Notes under the pieces: model-generated
What the model saw: the letters and a program-made list of their open reading frames with translations, nothing else
Databases searched by the model: none
What the model was told of the DNA's origin: nothing
Program-made: the position numbers and the translations under genes
Origin: JL08 sp963765555
GTDB lineage: Bacteria > Pseudomonadota > Alphaproteobacteria > Rhodobacterales > Rhodobacteraceae
Direction of reading: 5' to 3'
DNA: 64,000 nucleotides
NCBI GenBank assembly: GCA_963765555.1
Contig: CAVXWX010000003.1
Span: 124,001-188,000, forward strand
Shown: piece by piece, positions 38,533 to 47,972 of the stretch
Position numbering within the stretch: position 1 is the first letter of the stretch
Layout of the letters: each line of letters opens with the position of its first letter

Positions 38533-38554
38533 TGATTGAATGATCATTCAGTGA
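38533..38554. promoter_or_regulatory. 22-bp palindromic operator, copy 2
   Basis: The core TGAATGATCATTCA (38537-38550) is a perfect 14-bp palindrome. Copy and flanks match copy 1 at 21 of 22 positions. It lies between the divergent bicupin-amine oxidase operon and the PotABCD-type operon, 125 bases before the former's start and 121 before the latter's. It probably serves the TetR/BetI-like protein encoded at 42.8 kb, at the end of the transport operon. Confidence 0.78.
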
Positions 38555-38674
38555 ATTTCGTGCTAAATGATTTTTGCCAACGGCGCAATGCCGATATGCG
38601 CAAACCGGGACTGAAAAAATTCAGAAGGGCCCCCGCCAAAAGGGGCGCCCGCACCAAAGGGAGACTGAACTGTC

Positions 38675-39799
38675 ATGGATGTTGTCGATCAACTAGGCGC
38701 TGTGCGCGAAGGAAAACTAAGCCGCCGGGCTTTTGCCAAGGGGCTGCTGGCGTCGGGTGTCGCGATGGCGACCGTACCGGCGGCGTCGCGTCGCGCGATG
38801 GCTGCAGCCGAAGATCAGGCATCGTATTTCACGTGGGGGGGCTATGATATCCCCGAACTGTTCCAGCCCTACGAAGCCAAGCATGGCGAGATGCCGAATT
38901 TTGCTATTTTTGGCGGATCCGAAGAAGCGTTGACCAAGATGCGCGGCGGGTTCGTTGTTGATGTGGCGCACCCGTGCAATTCGGGCATGCCGCGCTGGGT
39001 TCAGACCGGATTGTTCCAGCCGATCGATACGTCGCGGATTTCGATGTGGGGCGATGTGATGCCTGAACTGGTCGACCTTCCGGGCAATAATGCCGACGGT
39101 GGCAATGTCTGGATGGCGCCATTTGACTGGGGGCAAACATCGGTCACGTATCGCACCGATTTGTTCGAGCTTGAAGGCGAGGAAAGCTGGGACATGCTGT
39201 GGGACAAGCGGTATTCCGGACGGCTTGGTTCGCTGGCATCGGCCGGTGATGCATGGTGGTGCGGCGCAATCAAGGCGGGCGTGCCGATGACCGAGATTGC
39301 AACCGAAGAAGCGTTCACCAAGATTGCGGCCGTGATGCGCGAACAGCGCCCGCTGATCCGTGTTTACACCGATGACACGACCACGCTGGAGCAAGCGTTG
39401 TCTTCGGGTGAAATGGCGGCGGCGATGACATGGAACAGTTCGGCTGTTCTGCTGCAGTCCGAAGGTATCCCGGTCAAATTTGCGCGGCCCAAAGAGGGCG
39501 CGCTGACTTGGGTGTGTGGCGTGATGATCCACAAGGACGCCCCGAACCTTGATCGGGCCTATGACGTGATTGAATCGCTGCTGAGCGTTGAATCCGGCAA
39601 GTTCATGATCAACGATTACGGCTATGGGCATTCCAACATCCGGTCCTTTGACGAGTTTGACGAAGAAACCCTTGCCGGGTTGGGGCTGAGCAAGAACCCG
39701 AACGAAATCCTGTCGGCGGGTCACTTCCAGTTGCCGCAGACGCAGGAAGTCGAAACCCGCATGAACGAGACGTTCGAACAGATCAAGGCCGGTTTCTGA
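38675..39799 (+). CDS. Polyamine-type ABC transporter binding protein
   Basis: This 374-residue PotD-family protein has an SRRAFAKGLLASG twin-arginine signal and likely cleavage after RRAMAAA. YFTWGGYDIPELFQPYEAK, the DVAHPCNSGMPRWV loop and NVWMAPFDWGQTSVTYRTD match the spermidine/putrescine binding group. The ligand is uncertain, since this family also binds other cationic amines and opines. It is the first gene of an operon with two permeases, an ATPase and a TetR regulator. A good terminator follows, so later genes should be less expressed. Confidence 0.83.
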   Translation: MDVVDQLGAVREGKLSRRAFAKGLLASGVAMATVPAASRRAMAAAEDQASYFTWGGYDIPELFQPYEAKHGEMPNFAIFGGSEEALTKMRGGFVVDVAHPCNSGMPRWVQTGLFQPIDTSRISMWGDVMPELVDLPGNNADGGNVWMAPFDWGQTSVTYRTDLFELEGEESWDMLWDKRYSGRLGSLASAGDAWWCGAIKAGVPMTEIATEEAFTKIAAVMREQRPLIRVYTDDTTTLEQALSSGEMAAAMTWNSSAVLLQSEGIPVKFARPKEGALTWVCGVMIHKDAPNLDRAYDVIESLLSVESGKFMINDYGYGHSNIRSFDEFDEETLAGLGLSKNPNEILSAGHFQLPQTQEVETRMNETFEQIKAGF

Positions 39800-39814
39800 T
39801 CCGACCTGTCCAAC

Positions 39815-39844
39815 CCCGCCGGTGCGATCCGCCGGCGGGTTTTT
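39815..39844 (+). terminator. Terminator-like hairpin after the PotD-type gene
   Basis: CCCGCCGG and CCGGCGGG form an 8-bp stem with a 9-base loop and are followed directly by five T, the classical intrinsic form. Its position between the binding-protein gene and the permease gene suggests partial termination. Confidence 0.75.
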
Positions 39845-39872
39845 CTGACCCATAGTCAAAGAACCCAAGCGC

Positions 39873-40809
39873 ATGGCCGATACGTCCCTTTCGCAAACGA
39901 CGACGGATGCCGCCCGCAAGCCACGATCAGGATCGCGGTTGTCGGGTCTGCTGCATCGCAATGAAACGTTGCGCGGCTATCTGCTGATGTCACCCACGAT
40001 GCTGATCATGACGGTTGGCATTCTGGTGCCCTTCATCATCCTGCTGGTGATGAGCTTCTGGACCCGCGAAGGGTTCGGTTTTGACACGACGATGACGGTC
40101 AACAACTACGCCCGCATCTGGAACGAGCCGATTTTCGGGGCGTTGCTGACACGATCTTTCTGGATTTCCGGGCGTCGCCACCGTTGCCACTGTCGCGCTG
40201 TGCTATCCGATGGCCTATTACGTCGCCTTCCACGTCCATCGCAACAAGATGATGTGGATCATTTTGATGACGTTGCCGTTCTGGACCAGCTATTTGCTGC
40301 GCGTATTCGCATGGAAGGTGATCCTGGGCTACGAGGGGGTGATCAATTCGGGCCTGATGGGGATGGGCTGGATCGAGGCACCGCTTGAGTTTCTGCTGTA
40401 TAGCCAGACGGCGGTGGTGATCACGCTGGCCCATGCATGGGCGGCATTTGCCATTCTGCCGCTATATGTGTCGCTGGAAAAAATCGACAAATCCCTGCTG
40501 GAGGCCGCAACCGATCTGGGCGATGGGCCGTTCTACCGGTTTTTCCGGATCACATTGCCGCTGTCGATCCCGGGCATCATTGCCGCATCCTTCCTGATCT
40601 TCATCCCGACCACGGGCGATTATATTACACCCGCCCTTCTGGGCGGTCCGGACGGGGCGATGATCGGCAACTTTATCCAGTTGCAGTTCGGCGCGATCAA
40701 CAACTGGCCGATGGGGGCAAGCCTGTCGATTGTGTTGATGCTTTGGATTGCCGCAATCGCGCTGGTGTTCCTGTTTCTGACCCGCACGACACAGGAAAAG
40801 ATCGCATGA
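39873..40809 (+). CDS. Polyamine-type ABC permease, PotB-like (one frameshift)
   Basis: The repaired product has about 311 residues and six hydrophobic helices, with the coupling loop EAATDLGDGPFYRFFRITLPLSIPG cut across as in PotB. The reading frame breaks at about 40171: removing one G from TCCGGGCGTC joins TRSFWISG to VATVATVALCYPMAYYVAF. The stop overlaps the next ATG (ATGA). It forms the channel with the following permease. The single +1 break in an otherwise intact transporter is most simply an over-called base. Confidence 0.8.
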
Positions 40810-41612
40810 GCAACGGAACCTATATCAAAAGGCCCAACCGTCCGTTGCAGATTTACGCCGTGATCTTTCTGATCGTGCTGTATGTGCCGGTCCTGTTCAT
40901 TCCGCTGTTCAGCTTCAACGACTCGATCTATGTCCGTTTCCCGCTGAAAGGGTTTACGCTGGAATGGTACGGGCAGTTGTGGCTGCGTGAACCGGTGTGG
41001 AACGCGCTTTGGAACAGCGTCAAGGTGGGCATTGTCGTTTCGATCATTTCGACATTGCTGGGGGTCATCGCCGCCCGCGCCATCACCCGCTACCGCATGC
41101 CCGGGCGCAACGCGATTGTGACATTCATCATGATGCCGCTGGTGATCCCGGGGATCATTTTCGGCGTTGCCCTTCTGGTTTTGATGAGCCGTCTGGGCGT
41201 GCCGCTGTCGCTTTACACCGTCACGCTTGGCCACCTGATCGTGTGTCTGCCCTTTGCCGTGGCCGTACTGCTGCCCCGGTTCGAAGGGTTTGATCCTTCG
41301 ATGGAAGAAGCCTCGGCCGATCTGGGGGAAAACGGTTGGTGGACATTCTGGCGCGTCACCTTTCCGATGGTATTGCCCGGTGTGGTCGCCAGCCTGTTGC
41401 TGACATTCACCATCTCTTTCGATGAATTCATCATGGCGTTCTTCCTGACCGGCACGGACCCGACGCTGCCTATGTATATCTGGGGCCAGTTGCGGTTCCC
41501 GCAGGAATTTCCATCGGTTCTTGCGCTGTCTTCGCTGATCCTTTTTGTTTCGTTCCTGATGGTTTTCTTCGCGCAGTGGATCGGGCGCAAAGGGTTGGAA
41601 AGTGACACATGA
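40806..41612 (+). CDS. Polyamine-type ABC permease, PotC-like
   Basis: This 268-residue inner-membrane permease starts at ATG 40806, overlapping the previous stop. An N-terminal helix (IYAVIFLIVLYVPVLFIPLF) and the EAA loop EASADLGENGWWTFWRVTFPMVLPG followed by TISFDEFIMAFFLTG are typical of PotC. It pairs with the PotB-like subunit to import a cationic amine. Confidence 0.86.
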   Translation: MSNGTYIKRPNRPLQIYAVIFLIVLYVPVLFIPLFSFNDSIYVRFPLKGFTLEWYGQLWLREPVWNALWNSVKVGIVVSIISTLLGVIAARAITRYRMPGRNAIVTFIMMPLVIPGIIFGVALLVLMSRLGVPLSLYTVTLGHLIVCLPFAVAVLLPRFEGFDPSMEEASADLGENGWWTFWRVTFPMVLPGVVASLLLTFTISFDEFIMAFFLTGTDPTLPMYIWGQLRFPQEFPSVLALSSLILFVSFLMVFFAQWIGRKGLESDT

Positions 41613-41625
41613 CAAGGCCAAAACA

Positions 41626-42729
41626 ATGACATCTCCTGACGCATTCATATCCATCCGGAACGTCAACAAGTTCTTCGGTTCGTTTCAGGCCATAGACGAT
41701 GTGTCGATGGACATCGGGCAGGGTGAGTTCTTTTCGCTGCTGGGCGCATCGGGGTGCGGCAAAACCACGTTGTTGCGGATGCTGGCGGGGTTTGAATCCA
41801 CATCGGCGGGCGAAATCTATATTGATGGCCAGCCCTCGGCCGATGTGCCGCCCCATCACCGGCCTGTCAACATGGTGTTTCAAAGCTATGCAATCTTCCC
41901 GCATCTGAACGTGCGCGACAATATTGCCTACGGCTTGCGCAAGCAGAAACTGCCCAAAGCCAAACGCGCGGCACTGGTCGATGAAATGCTGGACCTGATC
42001 AAACTGCCCGGATACGGCGACCGCAAGGCCACCGAACTGTCTGGCGGTCAGCGTCAGCGGATTGCACTGGCCCGCGCCCTGATCCTGCGCCCCAAGGTTC
42101 TGCTGCTGGATGAACCTTTGGGCGCGTTGGACAAACAGTTGCGCGAACAGATGCAACTGGAACTGCGGGCCTTGCAGCGCAAGGTTGGCATCACTTTCGT
42201 CTTCGTCACCCACGATCAGGAAGAGGCGCTGACCCTGTCGGACCGCATTGCCGTGATGTCGGGCGGGCGCGTGCTTCAGGTGGATACGCCGTCCGGCTTA
42301 TACGAACGTCCCAAGACCCGCGAAGTGGCCAGCTTTATCGGCAACATGAATTTCTTCAGGGGCACAGTCCGGCGCAACGGATCGGCAATGGCCGCCATCG
42401 AAACCGAAGGACTGGGCCATATCCCTGTACCGGCCGAAAACGTCGCATACCCTGACGGCACGCCGGTGCAGGTCGCGCTGAGACCGGAAAAGTTCGCGCT
42501 GTCCCAGACCAAACCCGAAGCAGAGCATGCGGTGGCTGGCACATTAAGCAACGCGGCCTATCTGGGCGAAAGAAGCCATTATTATGTGACCATTCAGGGC
42601 AAAGACGATCCGGTTGCCGTATCCAGCCCGAACCTGACGCTGATGAACAACGACACGGCCCATCAGACCGGTGCGCCCATGTGGTTGTCCTGGTCGCCCG
42701 AGTCGATTGTGGTGTTGGATGAAGGATGA
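41626..42729 (+). CDS. Polyamine-type ABC transporter ATPase, PotA-like
   Basis: The protein has 367 residues: Walker A GASGCGKTTLLR, signature LSGGQRQRIALARAL, Walker B VLLLDEPLGALD, and a C-terminal TOBE domain (VQVALRPEKFAL) typical of PotA and MalK relatives. Start 41626 is used; GTG 41602, overlapping the PotC-like gene, is possible. It powers the transporter from the cytoplasm. Confidence 0.86.
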   Translation: MTSPDAFISIRNVNKFFGSFQAIDDVSMDIGQGEFFSLLGASGCGKTTLLRMLAGFESTSAGEIYIDGQPSADVPPHHRPVNMVFQSYAIFPHLNVRDNIAYGLRKQKLPKAKRAALVDEMLDLIKLPGYGDRKATELSGGQRQRIALARALILRPKVLLLDEPLGALDKQLREQMQLELRALQRKVGITFVFVTHDQEEALTLSDRIAVMSGGRVLQVDTPSGLYERPKTREVASFIGNMNFFRGTVRRNGSAMAAIETEGLGHIPVPAENVAYPDGTPVQVALRPEKFALSQTKPEAEHAVAGTLSNAAYLGERSHYYVTIQGKDDPVAVSSPNLTLMNNDTAHQTGAPMWLSWSPESIVVLDEG

Positions 42730-42771
42730 AACGTCTAGGACGAGGGCCGAAACGGAAAACGGAATGTTAAG

Positions 42772-43431
42772 ATGAACCAGACGGTCAGAGCATCAAAGCC
42801 AGCGGCCAAGCCCAAGGCGCGCACGGCCTCGAAAGAGGTGCGGCGTGGGCAATTGATCGAAGCCACGATTAAATCGATTTCCAAGCACGGCATCGGTGGC
42901 ACGACCATGTCGACCGTGACGGAAATTGCGGGTCTGTCTATCGGCATCGTCAACTTCCATTTCCAAAGCAAGCAAAACCTGTTCGAGGAAACGCTGGTTT
43001 TTCTGGCCCGCCAGCACCATGATCACTGGCTGAACGGATACAAGGACGCCGGGCTGAGCCCGAAGGACAAGCTGCAGGCCATAGTCGATGCACATTTTCA
43101 TCCGAAAATTTGTACCCGCAAGAATCTGGCCGTCTGGTTTGCCTTTTACGGAGAGGCAGGGCGCCGCGAAACCTATCGCAAACTGATCGAGGATATCGAC
43201 GCGGAACGGTTCGAGATATCGGTGGATTTGTGCACCCAGATTACCGAGGACGGAGGGTATAGCGCGATCCCGCCGCACCAGATCGCCAACCTGCTTGAAG
43301 CGCTTTATGACGGTCTGTGGCTTGATATCCTGACCTATCCCGGCAGCTATTCCCGCCAGACTGCCCGCGCCCATATCGGGGCGTTCCTGTCAAACGTCTT
43401 TCCAAGGCATTTTGATATGCCTGAATTCTGA
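42772..43431 (+). CDS. TetR-family regulator, BetI-like
   Basis: The 219 residues comprise a basic N-terminal tail, an HTH (VRRGQLIEATIKSISKHGIGGTTMSTVTEIAGLSIGIVNFHFQSK region, residues 24-68) and a C-terminal domain like that of BetI (FWFAFYGEA-type AVWFAFYGEAGRRETY, LLEALYDGLWLDILT). It lies 42 bases after the ATPase gene, as last gene of the transport operon. It is the best candidate to bind the two TGAATGNNCATTCA operators at 35.6 and 38.5 kb. BetI itself senses choline, so a quaternary or methylated amine inducer is plausible. Confidence 0.82.
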   Translation: MNQTVRASKPAAKPKARTASKEVRRGQLIEATIKSISKHGIGGTTMSTVTEIAGLSIGIVNFHFQSKQNLFEETLVFLARQHHDHWLNGYKDAGLSPKDKLQAIVDAHFHPKICTRKNLAVWFAFYGEAGRRETYRKLIEDIDAERFEISVDLCTQITEDGGYSAIPPHQIANLLEALYDGLWLDILTYPGSYSRQTARAHIGAFLSNVFPRHFDMPEF

Positions 43432-43512
43432 ACCGAACCCGCCACCCGATCCGGTCTGCACCCGATGCGCGTTCATCGGGCCGGATATCCTGCACCCTGG
43501 AGGAGCAAAAGT

Positions 43513-45603
43513 ATGACCCGCGATCCACGCTATGATGTCCTGTTCGAGCCGGTGAAAATCGGCCCGGTGACCGCGCCCAACCGGTTTTATCAGGTGCCCC
43601 ATTGCACAGGCATGGGCTGGCAGCGGCCCCGCACACTGGCCGCGATGCGCGGCGTCAAGGCACAAGGCGGATGGGGCGTGGTCTGTACCGAATACAATTC
43701 GATCCATCCCACGTCTGACGATCTGCCCCATGCCTACGCATCGCTTTGGGATGACAGCGATGTGCGCGCGCACAGTCTGATGACGGACGCGGTGCATGAA
43801 CACGGATCACTGGCGGGGGCCGAATTGTGGTACGGCGGCGCACGGTCCTCCAACTTGATGACGCGGCTGCCCTCGATGGATGTGGATTCCGTGCCCAATC
43901 TTGCCGGTCACCCGTTCCAGACCCGCGCCATGGACAAATCCGATATCCGGACCTTTCGGCACTGGCACAAACGGGCCGCCCTGCGCGCCCGCGATGCCGG
44001 GTTCGATGTGGTCTATGTCTATGCCACGCACGGCTATCTGATTTCGAACTTTCTGAATCCGCGCATGAACACACGCACGGATGAATATGGCGGATCGCTG
44101 GAAAACCGTGTGCGTCTGACGCGCGAACTGATCGAAGAAACCAAGGACGCCGTTGGTGACCGATGCGCCGTTGCGGTGCGCTTTTCGGCGGACGAAGAGA
44201 TTGGCGAGGACGGTCAGCCCATTCAGGGTGAACGCCGCGACATGCTGGAAATGCTGGCTGATCTGCCTGATCTTTGGGACATCAATATCGCCGATTACTC
44301 GCTTGAAATGGGGGTGTCCCGCTTTGTCAAAGAGGCATCGCTGGAACCTTACATGACATGGGTAAAATCGGTCACGTCCAAGCCGGTTGTCACCGTCGGG
44401 CGTTTTACATCGCCCGATACGATGGTGTCACAGGTCAAACGCGGCATTACCGATTTTATCGGCGCGGCGCGCCCTTCGATTGCCGATCCGTTCCTGCCCA
44501 AAAAGATCCAAGAGGGTCGCCTGTCCGCCATTCGCGAATGTATCGGGTGCAATGTCTGTTATTCCGGCGACAGCCTTGGTGTGCCGATCCGCTGTACACA
44601 GAACCCGACTATGGGCGAAGAATGGCGGCGCGGCTGGCATCCCGAAAGCATCGCCAAAAAAGCATCGCAGGCCCGTGTTCTGATTGTCGGGGCCGGTGCC
44701 GCCGGGCTTGAGGCGGCGCGTGCCTTGGGCGCGCGGGGTTATGATGTGATGCTGGCCGAAGCCACCCGCGACATCGGCGGGCGTGTGACCCGCGAAGCCA
44801 GCCTGCCGGGGATGAGCGAATATATCCGCGTGCGCGATTACCGTGAACAGCAACTGATCGAAATGACCAATGTCGATATCTTCCGCGAAAGCCTGATGGG
44901 CGCGCAGGATGTGTTCGCGGTTGAGGTGGACCATGTGGCGATTGCCACCGGCGCGCGCTGGCGGACGGAAATGTTCAACGAAGAGATTTATGTGCCGATT
45001 GCCGATGGCGATGCCGCAACGCGCGTCTTGACCCCCGATGATATCATGGAGGGCCGGATGCCCGATGGCCCGACCTTGGTGTTTGACGGCGATGGGTATT
45101 ACATGGGCGGCGTCATCGCCGAGCGGATACGCGCCGCGGGTTTGGACGTGACCTATTGCACGCCCTCTGACAGCGTATCGCACTGGGCGGGCAACACATC
45201 CGAACGCTGGCGCATCCGCACCCATATGATGGGGCTGGGTATCAAAATCGAAACGGCCCATGGGCTGGACAGGTTCGATGGTGAACAGGCCGTTCTGGAA
45301 TGCGCCTATAGCGGCGCGCAAAAAACGCTGTCGGTAAGCAATGTGGTGATGGTGACGGCGCGCAAGCCGAACGACACGTTGTTTCATGATCTGAAGGCAG
45401 CGGCAGGGCCGGATGGCTTGCCGTTCACGCTGACGCGGATCGGGGATTGCGAAGCGCCGGCGATCATTGCCGCGGCGGTTTACGCCGGTCATCGCTATGC
45501 GCAGGAACTCGACTGTGAAATCGATGTTGATATGCCGCTGCGCCATGACAGGGTGGATGTCGGGCTTGATACCGGCGCAGTGGCCCCTGCGCGCTGGAAG
45601 TAA
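43513..45603 (+). CDS. Trimethylamine dehydrogenase-family flavoprotein (TMADH/DgcA-like)
   Basis: This 696-residue enzyme is collinear with TMADH: an N-terminal FMN barrel, one [4Fe-4S] cluster and a C-terminal ADP/FAD-like domain. Cys31 in FYQVPHC aligns with the TMADH Cys that binds FMN covalently. CIGCNVC plus the Cys in IRCTQNP are the cluster ligands. RVLIVGAGAAGLEAARALGA is the nucleotide fold. TEYNSIHPTSDD keeps the active-site Tyr. It would oxidatively demethylate a tertiary or secondary amine, passing electrons to ETF. The related DgcA acts on dimethylglycine, so the substrate is open. RBS: GGAGGAGC before ATG 43513. Confidence 0.8.
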   Translation: MTRDPRYDVLFEPVKIGPVTAPNRFYQVPHCTGMGWQRPRTLAAMRGVKAQGGWGVVCTEYNSIHPTSDDLPHAYASLWDDSDVRAHSLMTDAVHEHGSLAGAELWYGGARSSNLMTRLPSMDVDSVPNLAGHPFQTRAMDKSDIRTFRHWHKRAALRARDAGFDVVYVYATHGYLISNFLNPRMNTRTDEYGGSLENRVRLTRELIEETKDAVGDRCAVAVRFSADEEIGEDGQPIQGERRDMLEMLADLPDLWDINIADYSLEMGVSRFVKEASLEPYMTWVKSVTSKPVVTVGRFTSPDTMVSQVKRGITDFIGAARPSIADPFLPKKIQEGRLSAIRECIGCNVCYSGDSLGVPIRCTQNPTMGEEWRRGWHPESIAKKASQARVLIVGAGAAGLEAARALGARGYDVMLAEATRDIGGRVTREASLPGMSEYIRVRDYREQQLIEMTNVDIFRESLMGAQDVFAVEVDHVAIATGARWRTEMFNEEIYVPIADGDAATRVLTPDDIMEGRMPDGPTLVFDGDGYYMGGVIAERIRAAGLDVTYCTPSDSVSHWAGNTSERWRIRTHMMGLGIKIETAHGLDRFDGEQAVLECAYSGAQKTLSVSNVVMVTARKPNDTLFHDLKAAAGPDGLPFTLTRIGDCEAPAIIAAAVYAGHRYAQELDCEIDVDMPLRHDRVDVGLDTGAVAPARWK

Positions 45604-45612
45604 GGGGTGGGA

Positions 45613-46110
45613 ATGAACACGCCGGAACAGACCTATCTGGATACGCTTTTGCTGTATTACGAAGAGGAAATCGAAGGCGAAGCCTATTTCGCCGAACTGG
45701 CGCGGCTGTTTTCACAGCCCGAGCACAAGGAAAAGCTGTCGCTGCTGGCACAGGTCGAAAGCCACGCCGCACAGGCGGTTGCGCCCCTGATTGCGCGCCA
45801 TCAGCTTGAACCACGCGCGCGCCAAAGCCTGATGGCAAGCGGACGGGATCAGGCGCGCGCCACCGCTGCCGACTGGCCTGCGCTTTTGGCGGAGATGAAC
45901 AAAACCTATCCGGGATATCTGTCGGATTTTACTGCGCTTGAGGCAATGGCCCCGCCGCCTGACCGCCAACGGCTGGCGTTTCTGACAGAGCATGAGGTTG
46001 CCGCCATTGCGTTTCTGGAACGGGAAGGGCAGGGCAATGCCGACAGTAGCGCGCCGCTGATCGAATATCTGGCGGCAGATCCCGAAACGTGGCGCGCGGA
46101 TGGAAGGTAG
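45613..46110 (+). CDS. Unknown all-helical protein, possibly ferritin-like
   Basis: This 165-residue protein is not assigned to a named family. It is predicted mostly helical and rich in Glu and His: LLYYEEEIEGEAYFAEL, LLAQVESHAAQAVAPLIARH and FLTEHEVAAIAFLERE. These acidic/His positions resemble the four-helix di-iron layout of ferritin-like proteins. It starts ten bases after the TMADH-like stop, so it is co-transcribed and may help in electron transfer, iron handling or formaldehyde chemistry. GTG 45607 is an alternative start. Confidence 0.5.
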   Translation: MNTPEQTYLDTLLLYYEEEIEGEAYFAELARLFSQPEHKEKLSLLAQVESHAAQAVAPLIARHQLEPRARQSLMASGRDQARATAADWPALLAEMNKTYPGYLSDFTALEAMAPPPDRQRLAFLTEHEVAAIAFLEREGQGNADSSAPLIEYLAADPETWRADGR

Positions 46111-46116
46111 GGCTTG

Positions 46117-46398
46117 ATGCTGCTGCGCGTGATAACCGCAATTGCCGTGCTGTCCGCCAGCGCCGCCGGCATGGCACTTGCCCAGTCAAATCCGGAACCG
46201 GCCCCGGCCGAATGCCAAAGCTGCACGGCACGCCACCAGAGTTTGCAGGCCCTTCAGAACGCCCGCACACAAAATGACGCCGAAGATTGCGATTCCAAAC
46301 CTTTGGCCGAAACTGCGGACGATCCGGACATCACGCAAAAAAGCGACTGTATCGCGCCCGATCCAACATCCCTCGTGCCACCTGCGCCGGAGGGGTAA
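46117..46398 (+). CDS. Small secreted protein of unknown function
   Basis: This 93-residue product has a signal peptide (LLRVITAIAVLSASAAGMALA) followed by a low-complexity, Pro- and acid-rich mature part. Four Cys are present, two in the CQSC pair and two further on, which could form disulphides in the periplasm. It follows the preceding gene after seven bases and ends the plus-strand unit. I know no family for it. Confidence 0.5.
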   Translation: MLLRVITAIAVLSASAAGMALAQSNPEPAPAECQSCTARHQSLQALQNARTQNDAEDCDSKPLAETADDPDITQKSDCIAPDPTSLVPPAPEG

Positions 46399-46418
46399 CA
46401 ACCCGGGTTTCGGATTGT

Positions 46419-47966
46419 CTATGTGATGAAATAGGATGTGATCTTACCCACGCCCTTGACCACATGATCGCGTGCTTGCGCGTGTTGCCCATGCGGGCCA
46501 AGCGCATCTTTGGTGGCTTTCGAAATCTGGATATGCCCCGCTTTGCCTGTCGCTTCCAGCCGGCTGGCCAAATTCACGGTTTCGCCCCAGACATCATAGA
46601 CTGATCGTTTTTTCCCGATCAGTCCGGCAATCACCGGGCCTGTATGAATGCCAACGCGGATTTTCAAACCGGCCTCACTCACGCTCCTGTCCGACATGGC
46701 GCCAATAATGTCGCGCGCAAAGATCAGCACAGAATGTGCATGATCCGCCCTGTGGGTCGGGATGCCCGCCGCTGCCATATACGCATCCCCAATGGTCTTG
46801 ATCTTTTCGATGCCGTGCTGCGTGGCCAGATCATCAAAAGCTGAAAACAGATTGGACAATTCGCGCACCAGATCCGATGCATCCATGCGCGCCACCAAGG
46901 GCGTAAAATCCACAATATCCGCAAACAGGATCGTCGCGCTTTCAAAGCGGTCGGCAATGTGGGTTTCCCCGTCGTTCAAACGGTGGATGACAGGGGCGGG
47001 CAGCATCGCGTGCAACAAGGCATCGGCGCGGTCTTTTTCAAACTTGATCTGGTTGGTAAATTCAATCTCACGCTCGCGCCAGCGCAACCGTTCCAGACAG
47101 GCATCAACACGGGCATGCAGCAACACCGGGTCAATCGGTTTGGGCAGGTAATCTTCGGCACCCGCGCTGATACATTTCACGATGGCGTCGGTTTCTTTCA
47201 GCCCCGAAACCATCACCACCGGAATTTCGCGCCAATCCGGTTCGGATTTAAGCCGGCCCAGTACCTCGATCCCGTTGGTGTCCGGCATCAGGATGTCGAG
47301 CAACAAAAGATCGAACCGTTCGCGCTCCAACATCTCAAAGGTTTCTTTGGCCGATCCCACCGCCTGCACGCTGTGGCCCTTACGCTCAAGTTGACGGGTC
47401 AGGATTTCGCGGTTCATCAATTCGTCGTCAATCACAAGAATACGGCCGATCTGGGCCTCGCGTGTTCCGGTGTCGCGCGACAGACTGCGCGCGAGCCCTT
47501 CCGCAATGGCCTGATCGGTCTGCGTGTCTTGTGGGTTTTCGTCTTCGATCTCGGCTCCGGTGATCCCGTCAATATGGGCCGAAATGCGCCGTACCTCGTT
47601 CAGAACGGCTTCAATGTCGCGGCGTGCCGCAAGGTTCAGATCGCCGCCAAAATCTTCCAGAACCATTTCGGAATAGCCAAGGATCGCGTTCACCGGAGAG
47701 CGCAGATCGTGGCGCACCTTTGCCTGCGCGGCCGGATCGGCGGACAGGTTGTCCGGATAGGCGGCAAGCGCCTGTATCATTTCATTCAACTGCACGGCTG
47801 CCTTGAATACGCTTTGAAGATCATCCAGCGCCGCGTTCGGGCCGCTGCGCCGCACCTCTTCCATCAGCAACGCCTGAAATCCCAGAATGGCCTCGGACGG
47901 GCCGTTCAGTTTCTGGGCAATCCGGGTGGCATATGCCGGTTTTATCCTGAGCGCACGTTCAGCCAT
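46419..47966 (-). CDS. Receiver plus class III adenylate cyclase protein
   Basis: The 515 residues hold three parts. Residues 1-140 resemble a histidine-kinase dimerisation helix pair (RHDLRSPVNAILGYSEMV, an H-box-like block) without an ATPase domain. Then comes a receiver (ILVIDDELMNREIL, LLLLDILMP, YLPKPIDP), and then a cyclase (LFADIVDFTPL, KTIGDAYMAAAG, YDVWGETVNLASRLEA). The metal Asp pair, adenine-type Lys and Asn/Arg are all kept, so it is probably an active adenylate cyclase. It is the last of four minus-strand signalling genes, six bases after the single-receiver gene. Confidence 0.83.
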   Translation of the reverse strand: MAERALRIKPAYATRIAQKLNGPSEAILGFQALLMEEVRRSGPNAALDDLQSVFKAAVQLNEMIQALAAYPDNLSADPAAQAKVRHDLRSPVNAILGYSEMVLEDFGGDLNLAARRDIEAVLNEVRRISAHIDGITGAEIEDENPQDTQTDQAIAEGLARSLSRDTGTREAQIGRILVIDDELMNREILTRQLERKGHSVQAVGSAKETFEMLERERFDLLLLDILMPDTNGIEVLGRLKSEPDWREIPVVMVSGLKETDAIVKCISAGAEDYLPKPIDPVLLHARVDACLERLRWREREIEFTNQIKFEKDRADALLHAMLPAPVIHRLNDGETHIADRFESATILFADIVDFTPLVARMDASDLVRELSNLFSAFDDLATQHGIEKIKTIGDAYMAAAGIPTHRADHAHSVLIFARDIIGAMSDRSVSEAGLKIRVGIHTGPVIAGLIGKKRSVYDVWGETVNLASRLEATGKAGHIQISKATKDALGPHGQHAQARDHVVKGVGKITSYFIT

Positions 47967-47972
47967 GACCCC

